NCBI RefSeq assembly: GCF_002216775.1
Contig: NZ_CP022315.1
Coordinates: 682,001-746,000, forward strand
DNA: 64,000 nt
Origin: Virgibacillus phasianinus
GTDB taxonomy: Bacteria; Bacillota; Bacilli; Bacillales; Amphibacillaceae
Direction of reading: 5' to 3'
In this document: positions 56,195 to 64,000 of the stretch, one piece after another
How positions within the stretch are numbered: position 1 is the first letter of the stretch
Layout of the letters: each line of letters starts with the position of its first letter
The notes under the pieces: model-generated
Told to the model about the DNA's origin: nothing
Seen by the model: only the letters and a program-made list of their open reading frames with translations
Database searches by the model: none
Position numbers and translations under genes: made by a program

Positions 56195-56775
56195 TTCAAT
56201 ATGTCGGACTCTCTTCCAGTTGTTTGACAAACTTGTAAAAAGTTGTTTTTTGACCTCAGCTTGTTGCATGGCCCGTGTCGCTGTAATCTCACCATTCCCC
56301 CTATTCATAATAAGCTTCCATAAAGTTATCTATAATGTGCGCTTTAGGAAAGGTTTTCCTGCTGCATGGCTACATCACTTTCTCCACGCTGTTGTTTTCG
56401 GATACACTCCCGTTCTTCCTGCAGTATTTGCAAACCAGGATCAGCTATAAACAATCCCATGCTCTCTTTATATTGGGTGGTATCAAGTAGTGGCAAGTCC
56501 AATACTACTATGTCGGCGTGAAGCTCCTTTGTAATTGCATTCCACTCCTGCACAATTCCCCCCTTATTCCAACCGAATCGATCGAGGGGGGTGAATGTAC
56601 AATATATCCCCCGGGTGAAGGATTGATTTTAAGAGCTGGTACCTCTCCCATTGAAAATCTTTGCAACTCATTTTATCAATAAAATTATCACGCTTATTAA
56701 TCCCCTGTTTTTCTTCTTCAAGTATACCCGTTTTCGTTCGTAAATGTATACAGAAAATAGTGAACGTCCACAATT
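56195..56775 (-). pseudogene. Decayed serine recombinase (resolvase/invertase family)
   Basis: Fragments in three frames: NKRDNFIDKMSCKDF and ERYQLLKSILHPGDILYI, then EWNAITKELHADIVVLDLP, LLDTTQYKESMG and EERECIRKQQR, and finally the C-terminal helix-turn-helix EITATRAMQQAEVKK. This is the order in Tn3-type resolvases/invertases. The N-terminal catalytic Ser is missing, and there are several frameshifts. Its position at the edge of the restriction operon suggests past transposition. Confidence 0.8.
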
Positions 56776-56968
56776 ATTTTCAGGTATTTTATGAACGACT
56801 AATTCCATGCATTCAATATTTATAGGGACCGTTCGTAAAAGTGTACATTTACGGACGGAAAGCTAATAAAACAAAACCCCTAGTAAGCTATGTATTAATT
56901 TCCACCTAAAAATAATATAACTCGGTGTATGAACACATCGTTGAGACTCTTTTTGATAACGAAGGATA

Positions 56969-58483
56969 TTAATCATTTTCCATATTTTCCAATGCTCTGT
57001 TGCTAGGTTGTTCATTAATCAATTGTTCCAAGCGAAAAATTATCATATTATCATTACCTTGCTCTTTATCGACATCTTTTTCCAAATCATAAGAATTAAG
57101 TTCTCCTTCGGTTTCAATCATATACACATTGTCTTCGTTAAGAATGACTGTTGTATTTTTGTAAGTCAATGTAAACTCTTCCGATTTTGAATCAATTTCA
57201 AACTGTAAGGTAAGTTCGGATTCTCCCCCTTCATCCTCATCAATGTGGCAATTTAAGATGGATAAAGTTAAACTTTCTTCATGGTATCCAATCACCTCTA
57301 TAATTTTTTGTGGATTAGTTATATCAGGAGTCTCCTCAATAGTGTAACTTTGTAGTGCTTCACAAAAATATAACATATCATCTGCTGGTAATAGAATATT
57401 TTCCTGTAAGTATTCTAAAAATACATCCTCAATTTGTTTACTCGTTAAAATACCTACTCCAGTTCCTTCTACATCTCTAATTTTCGTTTCTTCAACCATT
57501 ACCTGATGCATAGTTTCACGGAAATCAGCTTCTTCTTGAGTGACTTCTGAACGACTGACATTAATAATAGCTTCCTCTAATTCACTAATTACATATTCAC
57601 TGTTTCTTTTCATAATTGTATACATATTTAAATCAATTATCTTGTTATGTGCAATATGATTGCGATCGTTACTCAGGCGATCCCACTTACTTTTGAAATT
57701 TTCAGGGTCATTGAAGAATGCTGATAACTCATTCTTCCAAAACCCTTTTTCACTTTTTAAATCATATTCAAACGGTTTATCAATCAATTCTTTTAGTGTT
57801 TTACGTAACGTTTTTCGGACAATCTCTTTATCAGTCGTTAATTCATAATGGTTCTTAATATCGATTGTGAAATTAACATCAAATGTATATTCACTTTCTA
57901 CCAATCTAGTTAAATCTTTAATATCTAAAGAATACATGTCTAGACTGATATCTTTAAGGTCAGTTAAGACTCTCTGATACCCCTCTATTCTATCTTCCTT
58001 TTTAATTTTTTTTGAAATATGTTCCCACCAATCTAAACCATATTTGAACGTCATAAAATGAACAATTAATACACGAAATGAATTTTCGGCTTTATTAGTA
58101 AGTTGGTATAATTCTTGGGATTGCTTTTCATTTTGTTCATCGTATATCCAATAAACTTTTTCGGATAATGGTCTAAGTGTATTTTTCAGTAATATTTTCA
58201 ACTCATAAAAAGGTTTATCTTCCATTTCATGATGCATTAACAATGCGGCAAAAAGGAGAATCTTATCTTTATAAGTACGTTTATTAATTGTTATTAAAAT
58301 TTTTTCCTCGTTATCTTCACACTCAAAATAATAATCTGTTTCTTGCGGAGCGATTATATCTTCTCTGAGGACATTGAATTTTTTGTTAATATTGTTACTT
58401 ATCTCTTCAAAAATATCGACCTGATTATCACTTTCATTTTTTCGCAATAACAAAATTTCTAACTTTTTTTCAAAATTAGCCAT
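56969..58483 (-). CDS. HEPN-like accessory protein of the type I restriction operon
   Basis: This 504-residue protein has no signal peptide. The segment AENSFRVLIVHFMTFKYGLDWW (about 131-153) and, later, RLSNDRNHIAHNKI with R274-x4-H279 look like a HEPN domain of the Swt1-like group, in which R-x4-6-H marks the RNase site. The C-terminal half (about 340-504) is acidic and unassigned. It follows hsdR by about 80 nt on the same strand. It may be a toxin, RNase or regulator linked to the restriction system; no known name applies. AGGGGAT precedes the ATG. Confidence 0.6.
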   Translation of the reverse strand: MANFEKKLEILLLRKNESDNQVDIFEEISNNINKKFNVLREDIIAPQETDYYFECEDNEEKILITINKRTYKDKILLFAALLMHHEMEDKPFYELKILLKNTLRPLSEKVYWIYDEQNEKQSQELYQLTNKAENSFRVLIVHFMTFKYGLDWWEHISKKIKKEDRIEGYQRVLTDLKDISLDMYSLDIKDLTRLVESEYTFDVNFTIDIKNHYELTTDKEIVRKTLRKTLKELIDKPFEYDLKSEKGFWKNELSAFFNDPENFKSKWDRLSNDRNHIAHNKIIDLNMYTIMKRNSEYVISELEEAIINVSRSEVTQEEADFRETMHQVMVEETKIRDVEGTGVGILTSKQIEDVFLEYLQENILLPADDMLYFCEALQSYTIEETPDITNPQKIIEVIGYHEESLTLSILNCHIDEDEGGESELTLQFEIDSKSEEFTLTYKNTTVILNEDNVYMIETEGELNSYDLEKDVDKEQGNDNMIIFRLEQLINEQPSNRALENMEND

Positions 58484-58566
58484 TTATCTAATCCCCTTCA
58501 TTAATTCTATGGATATGAACACTTTAAAAATATTGATCTTTACTAATCATCCTTCTACTCAGAGCT

Positions 58567-61500
58567 TTAGTTTGCTGAATTCTGACCTCTTAACTCTTCA
58601 TACACCTCATCGATCATATCTTCCATTAGAAAGTCTTTAAATTCAGCATCTTCAAGGATCTTCATGAAGAATTCCTCGTTATTTTGCATGCGGTTGACGA
58701 CAAAGTCCATGAATGTGCGGTTAAAGCTAAATTTAAAATTGTCCTTTGTATTGCTCTTCGCTTTTTGCGCGAGATCTTCGTTTGCTTTCATGTCTTCAAC
58801 GATTTGATCTCTAGATAATTTATCAACTACGGTAAATTCCGTTCCAAAGCGATCATTCATTCGATCAATGATCGAGGAAAGACGTTCTTTTTCTTCTTCT
58901 CCACCTGCTGCACTTCCATACTGACCTGGAGTGAGATATTCTCCACCAGTTTCATTAAGCATAATACTTCCTTCAAAGGTTTTCTCATTTCGATAATACT
59001 CTAAAGCAACATCGTCTGAAAGAAATACTGGGTCCTCTGGTTTTCGTGGTAATTTCTTTAATAATGAACTCAAATAGATAAACCGTTTGTGTAGCTCTAT
59101 ATCTGAAAAAGGGCCAATTTGTAAGATAAACGCATACGTTCTTACAAATTTCATCGCCGATGATTTGAAATAATCTTGTTTCTCTTCATCTAGTTCTCTC
59201 GTGAACCGTTGCACCCCAGGATCTAGTGCCGCATTAAGTTGACCCTGAAAACGAGCACTTTTCGTTGGCTGGTCACTATATTCAAGGTTTGCAACTGTAT
59301 CCACTTCTTCTTCGGTATACACTTGCATCGCATCAAGTTCATGCTGGACATCGTATAAAATATTCGGGTCAGTTGTTTCACCAAGACCTGTCACTTCATA
59401 ATAGGTTTGAAAAGCTGCTTGAATCGTCTCAGCATCATTTACAAAATCTAATATAAATGTGTCATCTTTACCTTTACACGTTCGATTTAGGCGTGAAAGG
59501 GTTTGAACCGCCTTAATTCCATCGAGTGGCTTGTCAACATACATGGTATGAAGCAATGGTTCGTCAAAACCTGTTTGATACTTCTCTGCGACGATCAGAA
59601 CTTGGTAATCATCAGAATGAAACTTCTCTGGTAATTCTTTCTCACTAAATTCGTTCATTTCTGCTTCTGTAAAGGATAATCCATTATCTTCAACTGTTCC
59701 TGAAAACGCCACAAGGGTTCTTAAATCAGTATAACTCTTTGCTTTCAAATATTTATCAAAAGCATGTTTATATCGAACCGCGTGAAGGCGACTTCCTGTG
59801 ACAACCATCGCTTTCGCCCTTCCGTTAATTTTATGACGTGTTACGTTTCGAAAATGTTCCACCATAATCTCGGCTTTTTGTGCGATATTATGTGGGTGAA
59901 GTGATACATATCTAGCAATTTGACGACTTGCCTTACTCTTCACCATTTCTGGATCCTCATCGATGCTTTTTTCAATCTTATAGAATGTTTGATACGTGAC
60001 ATAGTTTTTTAACACATCGTGAATAAAACCTTCCTCAATCGCTTGGCGCATGGAATAAAGATGAAACGGTTCATAGGTGCCGTCTTTTTTAGCCCGCCCA
60101 AAGCGTTCTACCGTCTTGGGTTTCGGTGTAGCAGTGAAAGCAAAAAAGGAAATATTGGACTGATCGCCACTTTTAGCAATCACTTCAATCATGCGTTCTT
60201 CTGCATCCGTCGCTTCACCTTCCTCGATCATACTCTGTTCATACGCTTCTTCTAATGTTTTATCGGAGAGAAGAGCAGTCATGGCTGATGAAGCCTTTCC
60301 TCCCTGTGAGCTGTGTGCTTCATCGATAATGACCCCATACGTTCCACGACTGAATTCCCCCACTTTATCGAGGATAAACGGGAACTTTTGCAGCGTTGTG
60401 ATGATGATCTTCGTTTTATTTTGAATCGCTTTCGCTAACTGGTTCGAATCTTCATCAATTTTCTCAACCATGCCTGCCTTATGTTCCAATTGATATATCG
60501 CATCTTGAAGTTGCTTGTCTAATACCCGTCGGTCTGTAATAACGATAATGCTGTCAAAAACAGGTTGTTCTTCTTCGTCATGCAGTTTTGCCAAACGGTG
60601 AGACAACCATGAAATGCTGTTCGTTTTGCCACTCCCTGCTGAGTGTTGAATCAAATAATTCTTCCCTGCCCGATGTTCCGTCACATCGGCTTCAACTTTT
60701 CGTACCGCATCAAGTTGATGGTAGCGAGGGAATATCACAATTTCTTTCTCATCAATGATGTCCCCGTTGCTGTCACGAATGTTCTCTTTTTGAATATAGA
60801 CAAAGCGAAAAAGGATATCAATCAGGCTATTAGGTTGCAAAATCTCTTTCCAGAGATACGATGTTCGGTAATCTCCTTCTACGACTGGATTTCCTTTGCC
60901 GCCATTATTGCCCCGATTGAACGGAAGAAAGAATGTCTTCCCTTTATTTAACTGTGTTGTCATATACACTTGATCAGTATCTACGCCAAAAAAGACTACC
61001 GCACGTTTCTTAAACTGAAAAAGCAGCTCATTAGGGTCACGGTCTTTCTTAAATTGTTTCATTGAATGTTCAACAGTTTGACCAGTTAGTTGATTTTTTA
61101 ACTCCATAACCACTAAAGGTAACCCATTAATCGAGAGCATCATATCAATTGACTTGTGGCTCCCCGCACTATAATAGACCTGACGACTGACGGTAAAAAT
61201 GTTCCGTTCATATTTTTCAACAAGCGTTCGGTTCATATCTGTCGGTGGCTTGTTGTAAGCAAGTTTCAGCGTCACACCATAGTCTTTTACACCATGTCGT
61301 AAACAATCGATCATCCCTCGACGTTTGAGTTCTTTATCAATGCGATCAAGCACTTTGAACTGAACCTCGTGCTTATATACATTCTTTAATTGGTTAATCG
61401 ACTTCGGTTGGGTCGCTTCCAAAAAGGAAAAAAGCATCGCTTGATCAATCGTCCACTTTTGAAAGGTGGCAAGGTCAGTACCATTCAGTGTCCGCCGTTG

Positions 61501-61569
61501 AAACCCCGATTCCATCAACTGTTGTTCTATGTTCTCTTCAAAGCCTTTTTCCGTCGTGTCAATACTCAC
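58567..61569 (-). CDS. hsdR: Type I restriction endonuclease subunit R (HsdR)
   Basis: A 1000-residue motor/nuclease. The PD-(D/E)xK nuclease has D142 and ELK (156-158). The helicase has a Walker A GSGKT (312-316), DEAH box (416-419) and later motifs such as TGFDEP and QTLSRLNR. The start is GTG 61569, overlapping the hsdS stop by 4 nt. Together with HsdM and HsdS it cuts DNA at distance from unmethylated sites. Confidence 0.96.
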   Translation of the reverse strand: MSIDTTEKGFEENIEQQLMESGFQRRTLNGTDLATFQKWTIDQAMLFSFLEATQPKSINQLKNVYKHEVQFKVLDRIDKELKRRGMIDCLRHGVKDYGVTLKLAYNKPPTDMNRTLVEKYERNIFTVSRQVYYSAGSHKSIDMMLSINGLPLVVMELKNQLTGQTVEHSMKQFKKDRDPNELLFQFKKRAVVFFGVDTDQVYMTTQLNKGKTFFLPFNRGNNGGKGNPVVEGDYRTSYLWKEILQPNSLIDILFRFVYIQKENIRDSNGDIIDEKEIVIFPRYHQLDAVRKVEADVTEHRAGKNYLIQHSAGSGKTNSISWLSHRLAKLHDEEEQPVFDSIIVITDRRVLDKQLQDAIYQLEHKAGMVEKIDEDSNQLAKAIQNKTKIIITTLQKFPFILDKVGEFSRGTYGVIIDEAHSSQGGKASSAMTALLSDKTLEEAYEQSMIEEGEATDAEERMIEVIAKSGDQSNISFFAFTATPKPKTVERFGRAKKDGTYEPFHLYSMRQAIEEGFIHDVLKNYVTYQTFYKIEKSIDEDPEMVKSKASRQIARYVSLHPHNIAQKAEIMVEHFRNVTRHKINGRAKAMVVTGSRLHAVRYKHAFDKYLKAKSYTDLRTLVAFSGTVEDNGLSFTEAEMNEFSEKELPEKFHSDDYQVLIVAEKYQTGFDEPLLHTMYVDKPLDGIKAVQTLSRLNRTCKGKDDTFILDFVNDAETIQAAFQTYYEVTGLGETTDPNILYDVQHELDAMQVYTEEEVDTVANLEYSDQPTKSARFQGQLNAALDPGVQRFTRELDEEKQDYFKSSAMKFVRTYAFILQIGPFSDIELHKRFIYLSSLLKKLPRKPEDPVFLSDDVALEYYRNEKTFEGSIMLNETGGEYLTPGQYGSAAGGEEEKERLSSIIDRMNDRFGTEFTVVDKLSRDQIVEDMKANEDLAQKAKSNTKDNFKFSFNRTFMDFVVNRMQNNEEFFMKILEDAEFKDFLMEDMIDEVYEELRGQNSAN

Positions 61570-62849
61570 GATGACGACACCTCCTCCTGTTCGGTTTCAT
61601 CCATCGTCCCTCGAATGTCAATCTTACCTGTTACTGCTTCGTGTATGAGGGATTGGCGGTATTCTTTAAGTTTATTGATTTGTATTTTCACTATTTTCAT
61701 AGAGTGATCAATATCTTCTGTTATTTGATCTAGATATTCAATAATTCTATTTTGTTCTTCTTTATCTGTATAAGGAACTATGCAGTTTTCAAGTATAGGC
61801 ACACTTATATTTTTTTGAGCTGTTCCCCAAGCAGTAATATTAAAATAACTTTTCCCTCCAATACTATTTAAATAATATGAATGGAATTTTGGGTTATTAT
61901 TTTTATTTAAAGTAGTTATTAACATGGTAAAGCACTGACATCTATCTAATTCTTGTGACACAACCCCTGTGACACCAGCGTCTCCTGTTCTTACCGTTAT
62001 TAAATCTCCTTGCCAAATATATTTACTTTTGTTTTTTTCTGCAAAATACTCATCAATATAAAAAATATCTTTATTGATAATCTTACCGTTTTTAATGTTT
62101 TTCGAGCGTACTATAGGGACACCTTTATCTCTATATGCATGAGCCGCAGCTTCAGCAATTCCAACATCTATTCTTTTTGCAATTCTTTTAAGTTTTAGAG
62201 CATTCCAATGCTCAGGAATCTCGCCTATCCATTCCACTCCTGAGTCTTTCATCTTCACATTCGAGTCAAGCCCTTTTGTCACTGCTTCCGTAATCACTGC
62301 TTGACGTTTTTCTTCGAGTAGCTTAATCAATTTTTCTTTGTCCGCAATTAAGTCATCGATCTCATGCGTTTTCTGGTCGAGGAAGTTAACCACCTTAATC
62401 TGATTATCGTAACCTGGTAGTACGATTGGGAAATTTGCTAACATAGGATATCTTAATGAATCTACTGTAGATTTCGCATTACCCTGTAATACCTCAAATT
62501 TAAGATTAGACAGTACCGAATAGTAAATATATTTTCCAAAGACAACTTTTTTAAAATTATTAAATACATATAATCTCTGATGAGCAGCAAATTTACCATT
62601 GTAGTAATGAAACACTTTACCAACACCAACTCCATCACCTGCGGTCATTACTGCTTCACCATCATGAGTGTATTTATCAATTTTTTCTATTTTTTGCGAC
62701 CTTACAAAGAAAGGATATATTCCATTTTCTAATTTATCTTGAGTATCAAAACTCCCTGTTGCTATTCGGGCCAAATATTTTAATTTAACCAATTTCCAAG
62801 TTTCAGGTATCTCATTTATCCAATTATATTGGTCAGTAGCACTGTTCAC
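61566..62849 (-). CDS. hsdS: Type I restriction specificity subunit S (HsdS)
   Basis: A 427-residue protein with two target-recognition domains (about 10-150 and 215-370), each followed by a coiled-coil spacer (about 160-200 and 375-410; for example EKRQAVITEAVTKGLD and EYRQSLIHEAVTGKID). Each begins with the repeat WIGEIPEHW or WINEIPETW. The start is GTG 62849, overlapping hsdM by 4 nt. It selects the methylation/cleavage site, which cannot be read from sequence. Confidence 0.94.
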   Translation of the reverse strand: MNSATDQYNWINEIPETWKLVKLKYLARIATGSFDTQDKLENGIYPFFVRSQKIEKIDKYTHDGEAVMTAGDGVGVGKVFHYYNGKFAAHQRLYVFNNFKKVVFGKYIYYSVLSNLKFEVLQGNAKSTVDSLRYPMLANFPIVLPGYDNQIKVVNFLDQKTHEIDDLIADKEKLIKLLEEKRQAVITEAVTKGLDSNVKMKDSGVEWIGEIPEHWNALKLKRIAKRIDVGIAEAAAHAYRDKGVPIVRSKNIKNGKIINKDIFYIDEYFAEKNKSKYIWQGDLITVRTGDAGVTGVVSQELDRCQCFTMLITTLNKNNNPKFHSYYLNSIGGKSYFNITAWGTAQKNISVPILENCIVPYTDKEEQNRIIEYLDQITEDIDHSMKIVKIQINKLKEYRQSLIHEAVTGKIDIRGTMDETEQEEVSSS

Positions 62850-64000
62850 ACCATCACCTTCTTCAACTTCTCTAAAATACTCGCTTCCAGTTCCTGAATT
62901 TCCGCTTTGATTTCGTCAGATGGTCGAAGTTCTTGGTATTTATAGAAGTGTCTCGTAAACGGAATCTCGTAACCTATCTTTGTTTTCTCTTCATCGATCC
63001 ACGCATCAGGCACGTGTGGTAAAACTTCTCGATCAAAGTAATCATGTATGTTCTCTTTTAACGGCACGTTTTCCGTGTCTCGTAAGTCTGAGTCAGGTTC
63101 AGGATCGCCTTTTTTATTCTTCAGACACACATTGGCAGTGTCGTCCTTTTCAGAAAGTGCTGCAAGAATCGCTTTCTGTAACGGAGCTTTCATATCAAGT
63201 CCTATGTTTGTAAACGTCGTTTTCAATTTCTCCGTGAATGTCTCACGGTTTTTATATAGTGTACCATCATTCAACGTCTGTAATGCTTCAATGATTGCTA
63301 GTTGCTGCTTATGTCCAGCTTCCTCTTCTTTTAACCCCGCTTCACCCTTTTTCTTCGACTTCGCAAGGTTTTGGAAAGCTTTTTGGTCATGCAGACGATC
63401 GATCCGTTCGTCATCAACTTTATAGTTGAGTTTTAAAGGTCGTTCAACAAAGATTTTTTGATAGCCAAAGTCTTCGTTTTCAAAGATTTTTACGTTCTCT
63501 GCCTCTTTATACTCACCATATATGCGAATGATTTCATTGATCTGTTCGGGCGAAATCTCATGACGCTTTTCCCCCATACTTTTACGCATCTTCTGATAGT
63601 AATCTACGGCATTGACAAGCTGTATCTTCCCTTTACGCCACGCAGTTTTATTATTGGTTAAAATCCAAATATACGTGGAAATGCCCGTATTGTAGAAAAG
63701 GCTTGTTGGCATAGCAACAATTCCTTCTACAAGATCATTTTCAATCATAAAGCGACGAATTTCACTTTCTCCACTTCCAGCATCCCCTGTAAACAATGGT
63801 GATCCGTTCATAATAATCGCTAAGCGAGAGCCTTTCGGGTTCTCTTCACTGACTGGTTTCATTTTCGATACTAGGTGCTGCAAGAACAATAGTTGACCAT
63901 CACCGATACGAGGTAATCCTGCGCCAAAACGACCATTCACACCTAAATCTTCGTGTTCTTGTCGCACTACTTTTTCTGAGGGTTTCCATTCAACTCCATA
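62846..64000 (-). CDS. hsdM: Type I restriction methyltransferase subunit M (HsdM), C-terminal part
   Basis: The frame is open from the window edge (about 384 codons visible). The first residues are YGVEWKPSEK, so the NPPY catalytic motif lies exactly at the edge. The later motifs RLAIIMNGSPLFTGDAGSGESEIR and YNTGISTYIWILTN are typical HsdM. It adds methyl groups to adenine in the recognition site. Start and SAM-binding N terminus lie outside the window. Confidence 0.94.
   Translation of the reverse strand, partial: YGVEWKPSEKVVRQEHEDLGVNGRFGAGLPRIGDGQLLFLQHLVSKMKPVSEENPKGSRLAIIMNGSPLFTGDAGSGESEIRRFMIENDLVEGIVAMPTSLFYNTGISTYIWILTNNKTAWRKGKIQLVNAVDYYQKMRKSMGEKRHEISPEQINEIIRIYGEYKEAENVKIFENEDFGYQKIFVERPLKLNYKVDDERIDRLHDQKAFQNLAKSKKKGEAGLKEEEAGHKQQLAIIEALQTLNDGTLYKNRETFTEKLKTTFTNIGLDMKAPLQKAILAALSEKDDTANVCLKNKKGDPEPDSDLRDTENVPLKENIHDYFDREVLPHVPDAWIDEEKTKIGYEIPFTRHFYKYQELRPSDEIKAEIQELEASILEKLKKVMV

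Noticed and set aside
63700-63967. An internal Met as the start of HsdM
   Set aside because: The frame remains open through 64000 with HsdM-like residues, so the gene simply extends beyond the window.
1-64000. CRISPR arrays
   Set aside because: No set of regularly spaced identical repeats was seen; the only repeats are single inverted or two-copy types.
1-64000. rRNA or tRNA genes
   Set aside because: No cloverleaf with a T-loop GTTCGANTC and CCA end, and no rRNA core sequence, was noticed by eye.

Overview
The window looks like accessory chromosomal (or large-plasmid) DNA from a low-GC, endospore-forming member of the Bacillaceae, of the Oceanobacillus/Virgibacillus/Lentibacillus type. Evidence for this is the A+T-rich sequence, AGGAGG-type ribosome binding sites with frequent GTG/TTG starts, a SpoIIP, a CotF-like coat protein, a YwmB-like protein, an LtaS remnant, and Bacillus-type CsoR, CzrA, CcdA and ResA proteins. 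The genus is an inference, because no rRNA or other species marker is present.

Layout. (1) 1-6.1 kb is ordinary chromosome: the 5' part of a class I ribonucleotide reductase alpha gene behind a cobalamin riboswitch, a beta-hydroxyacid dehydrogenase, a methyltransferase pair, a cold-shock protein and an OsmC protein. (2) 6.3-9.5 kb is an intact csoR-copA-copZ copper operon. (3) 9.6-15.5 kb holds an MFS relic, a frameshifted acetyltransferase, a membrane-cupredoxin fusion, an atypical MurE paralogue, a CotF-like protein, a Cys-rich copper-storage-type four-helix protein and a methyltransferase. (4) 15.5-18.7 kb is an lgt-resA-multicopper oxidase operon. (5) 19-25.3 kb holds small or unknown genes, an NlpC/P60 protein whose catalytic Cys is Ser, small membrane/Met-rich proteins and a ZIP transporter. 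(6) 25.7-28.7 kb is a thiol-redox cluster (membrane protein, frameshifted ccdA, resA, a DUF4396 relic, a resA relic). (7) 28.7-31.7 kb is a CmtR-like regulator with a Cd/Zn/Pb P-type ATPase. (8) 32-36 kb holds an ltaS fragment, small membrane proteins and a frameshifted, catalytically degenerate GH13 protein. (9) 36-41.2 kb carries bdbD with a deleted bdbC, copC/copD, czrA-czcD and a second ZIP transporter. (10) 41.2-47 kb carries a MATE transporter behind a miniature CsoR-like ORF, a decayed second csoR-copA locus with an intact copZ, and a CWB2-like protein. (11) 47-51.6 kb is a six-gene operon (ccdA, F510_1955-type beta-propeller, response regulator, histidine kinase, two-TM protein, AbrB-like protein). 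(12) 51.8-55.8 kb holds spoIIP, copB and ydhK. (13) 56-64 kb holds a serine-recombinase relic followed by a type I restriction-modification operon (hsdM-hsdS-hsdR) with a HEPN-like accessory gene.

Most of the window reads as a metal-resistance island. Cytosolic sensing is by CsoR, CzrA and a CmtR-like protein; export by CopA, CopB, CadA and CzcD; buffering by two CopZ proteins and the Cys-rich four-helix protein; extracytoplasmic oxidation or binding by the multicopper oxidase, CopC/CopD, YdhK, the cupredoxin fusion and a Met-rich peptide. Lgt, ResA, CcdA and BdbD would lipidate and fold the exported proteins. Several widely spaced copies of a CsoR-type operator suggest one copper regulon across the island. 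Many genes are frameshifted, deleted or duplicated, so the island seems to have grown by accretion and partial decay; some single-base frameshifts in homopolymers could instead be sequencing errors.
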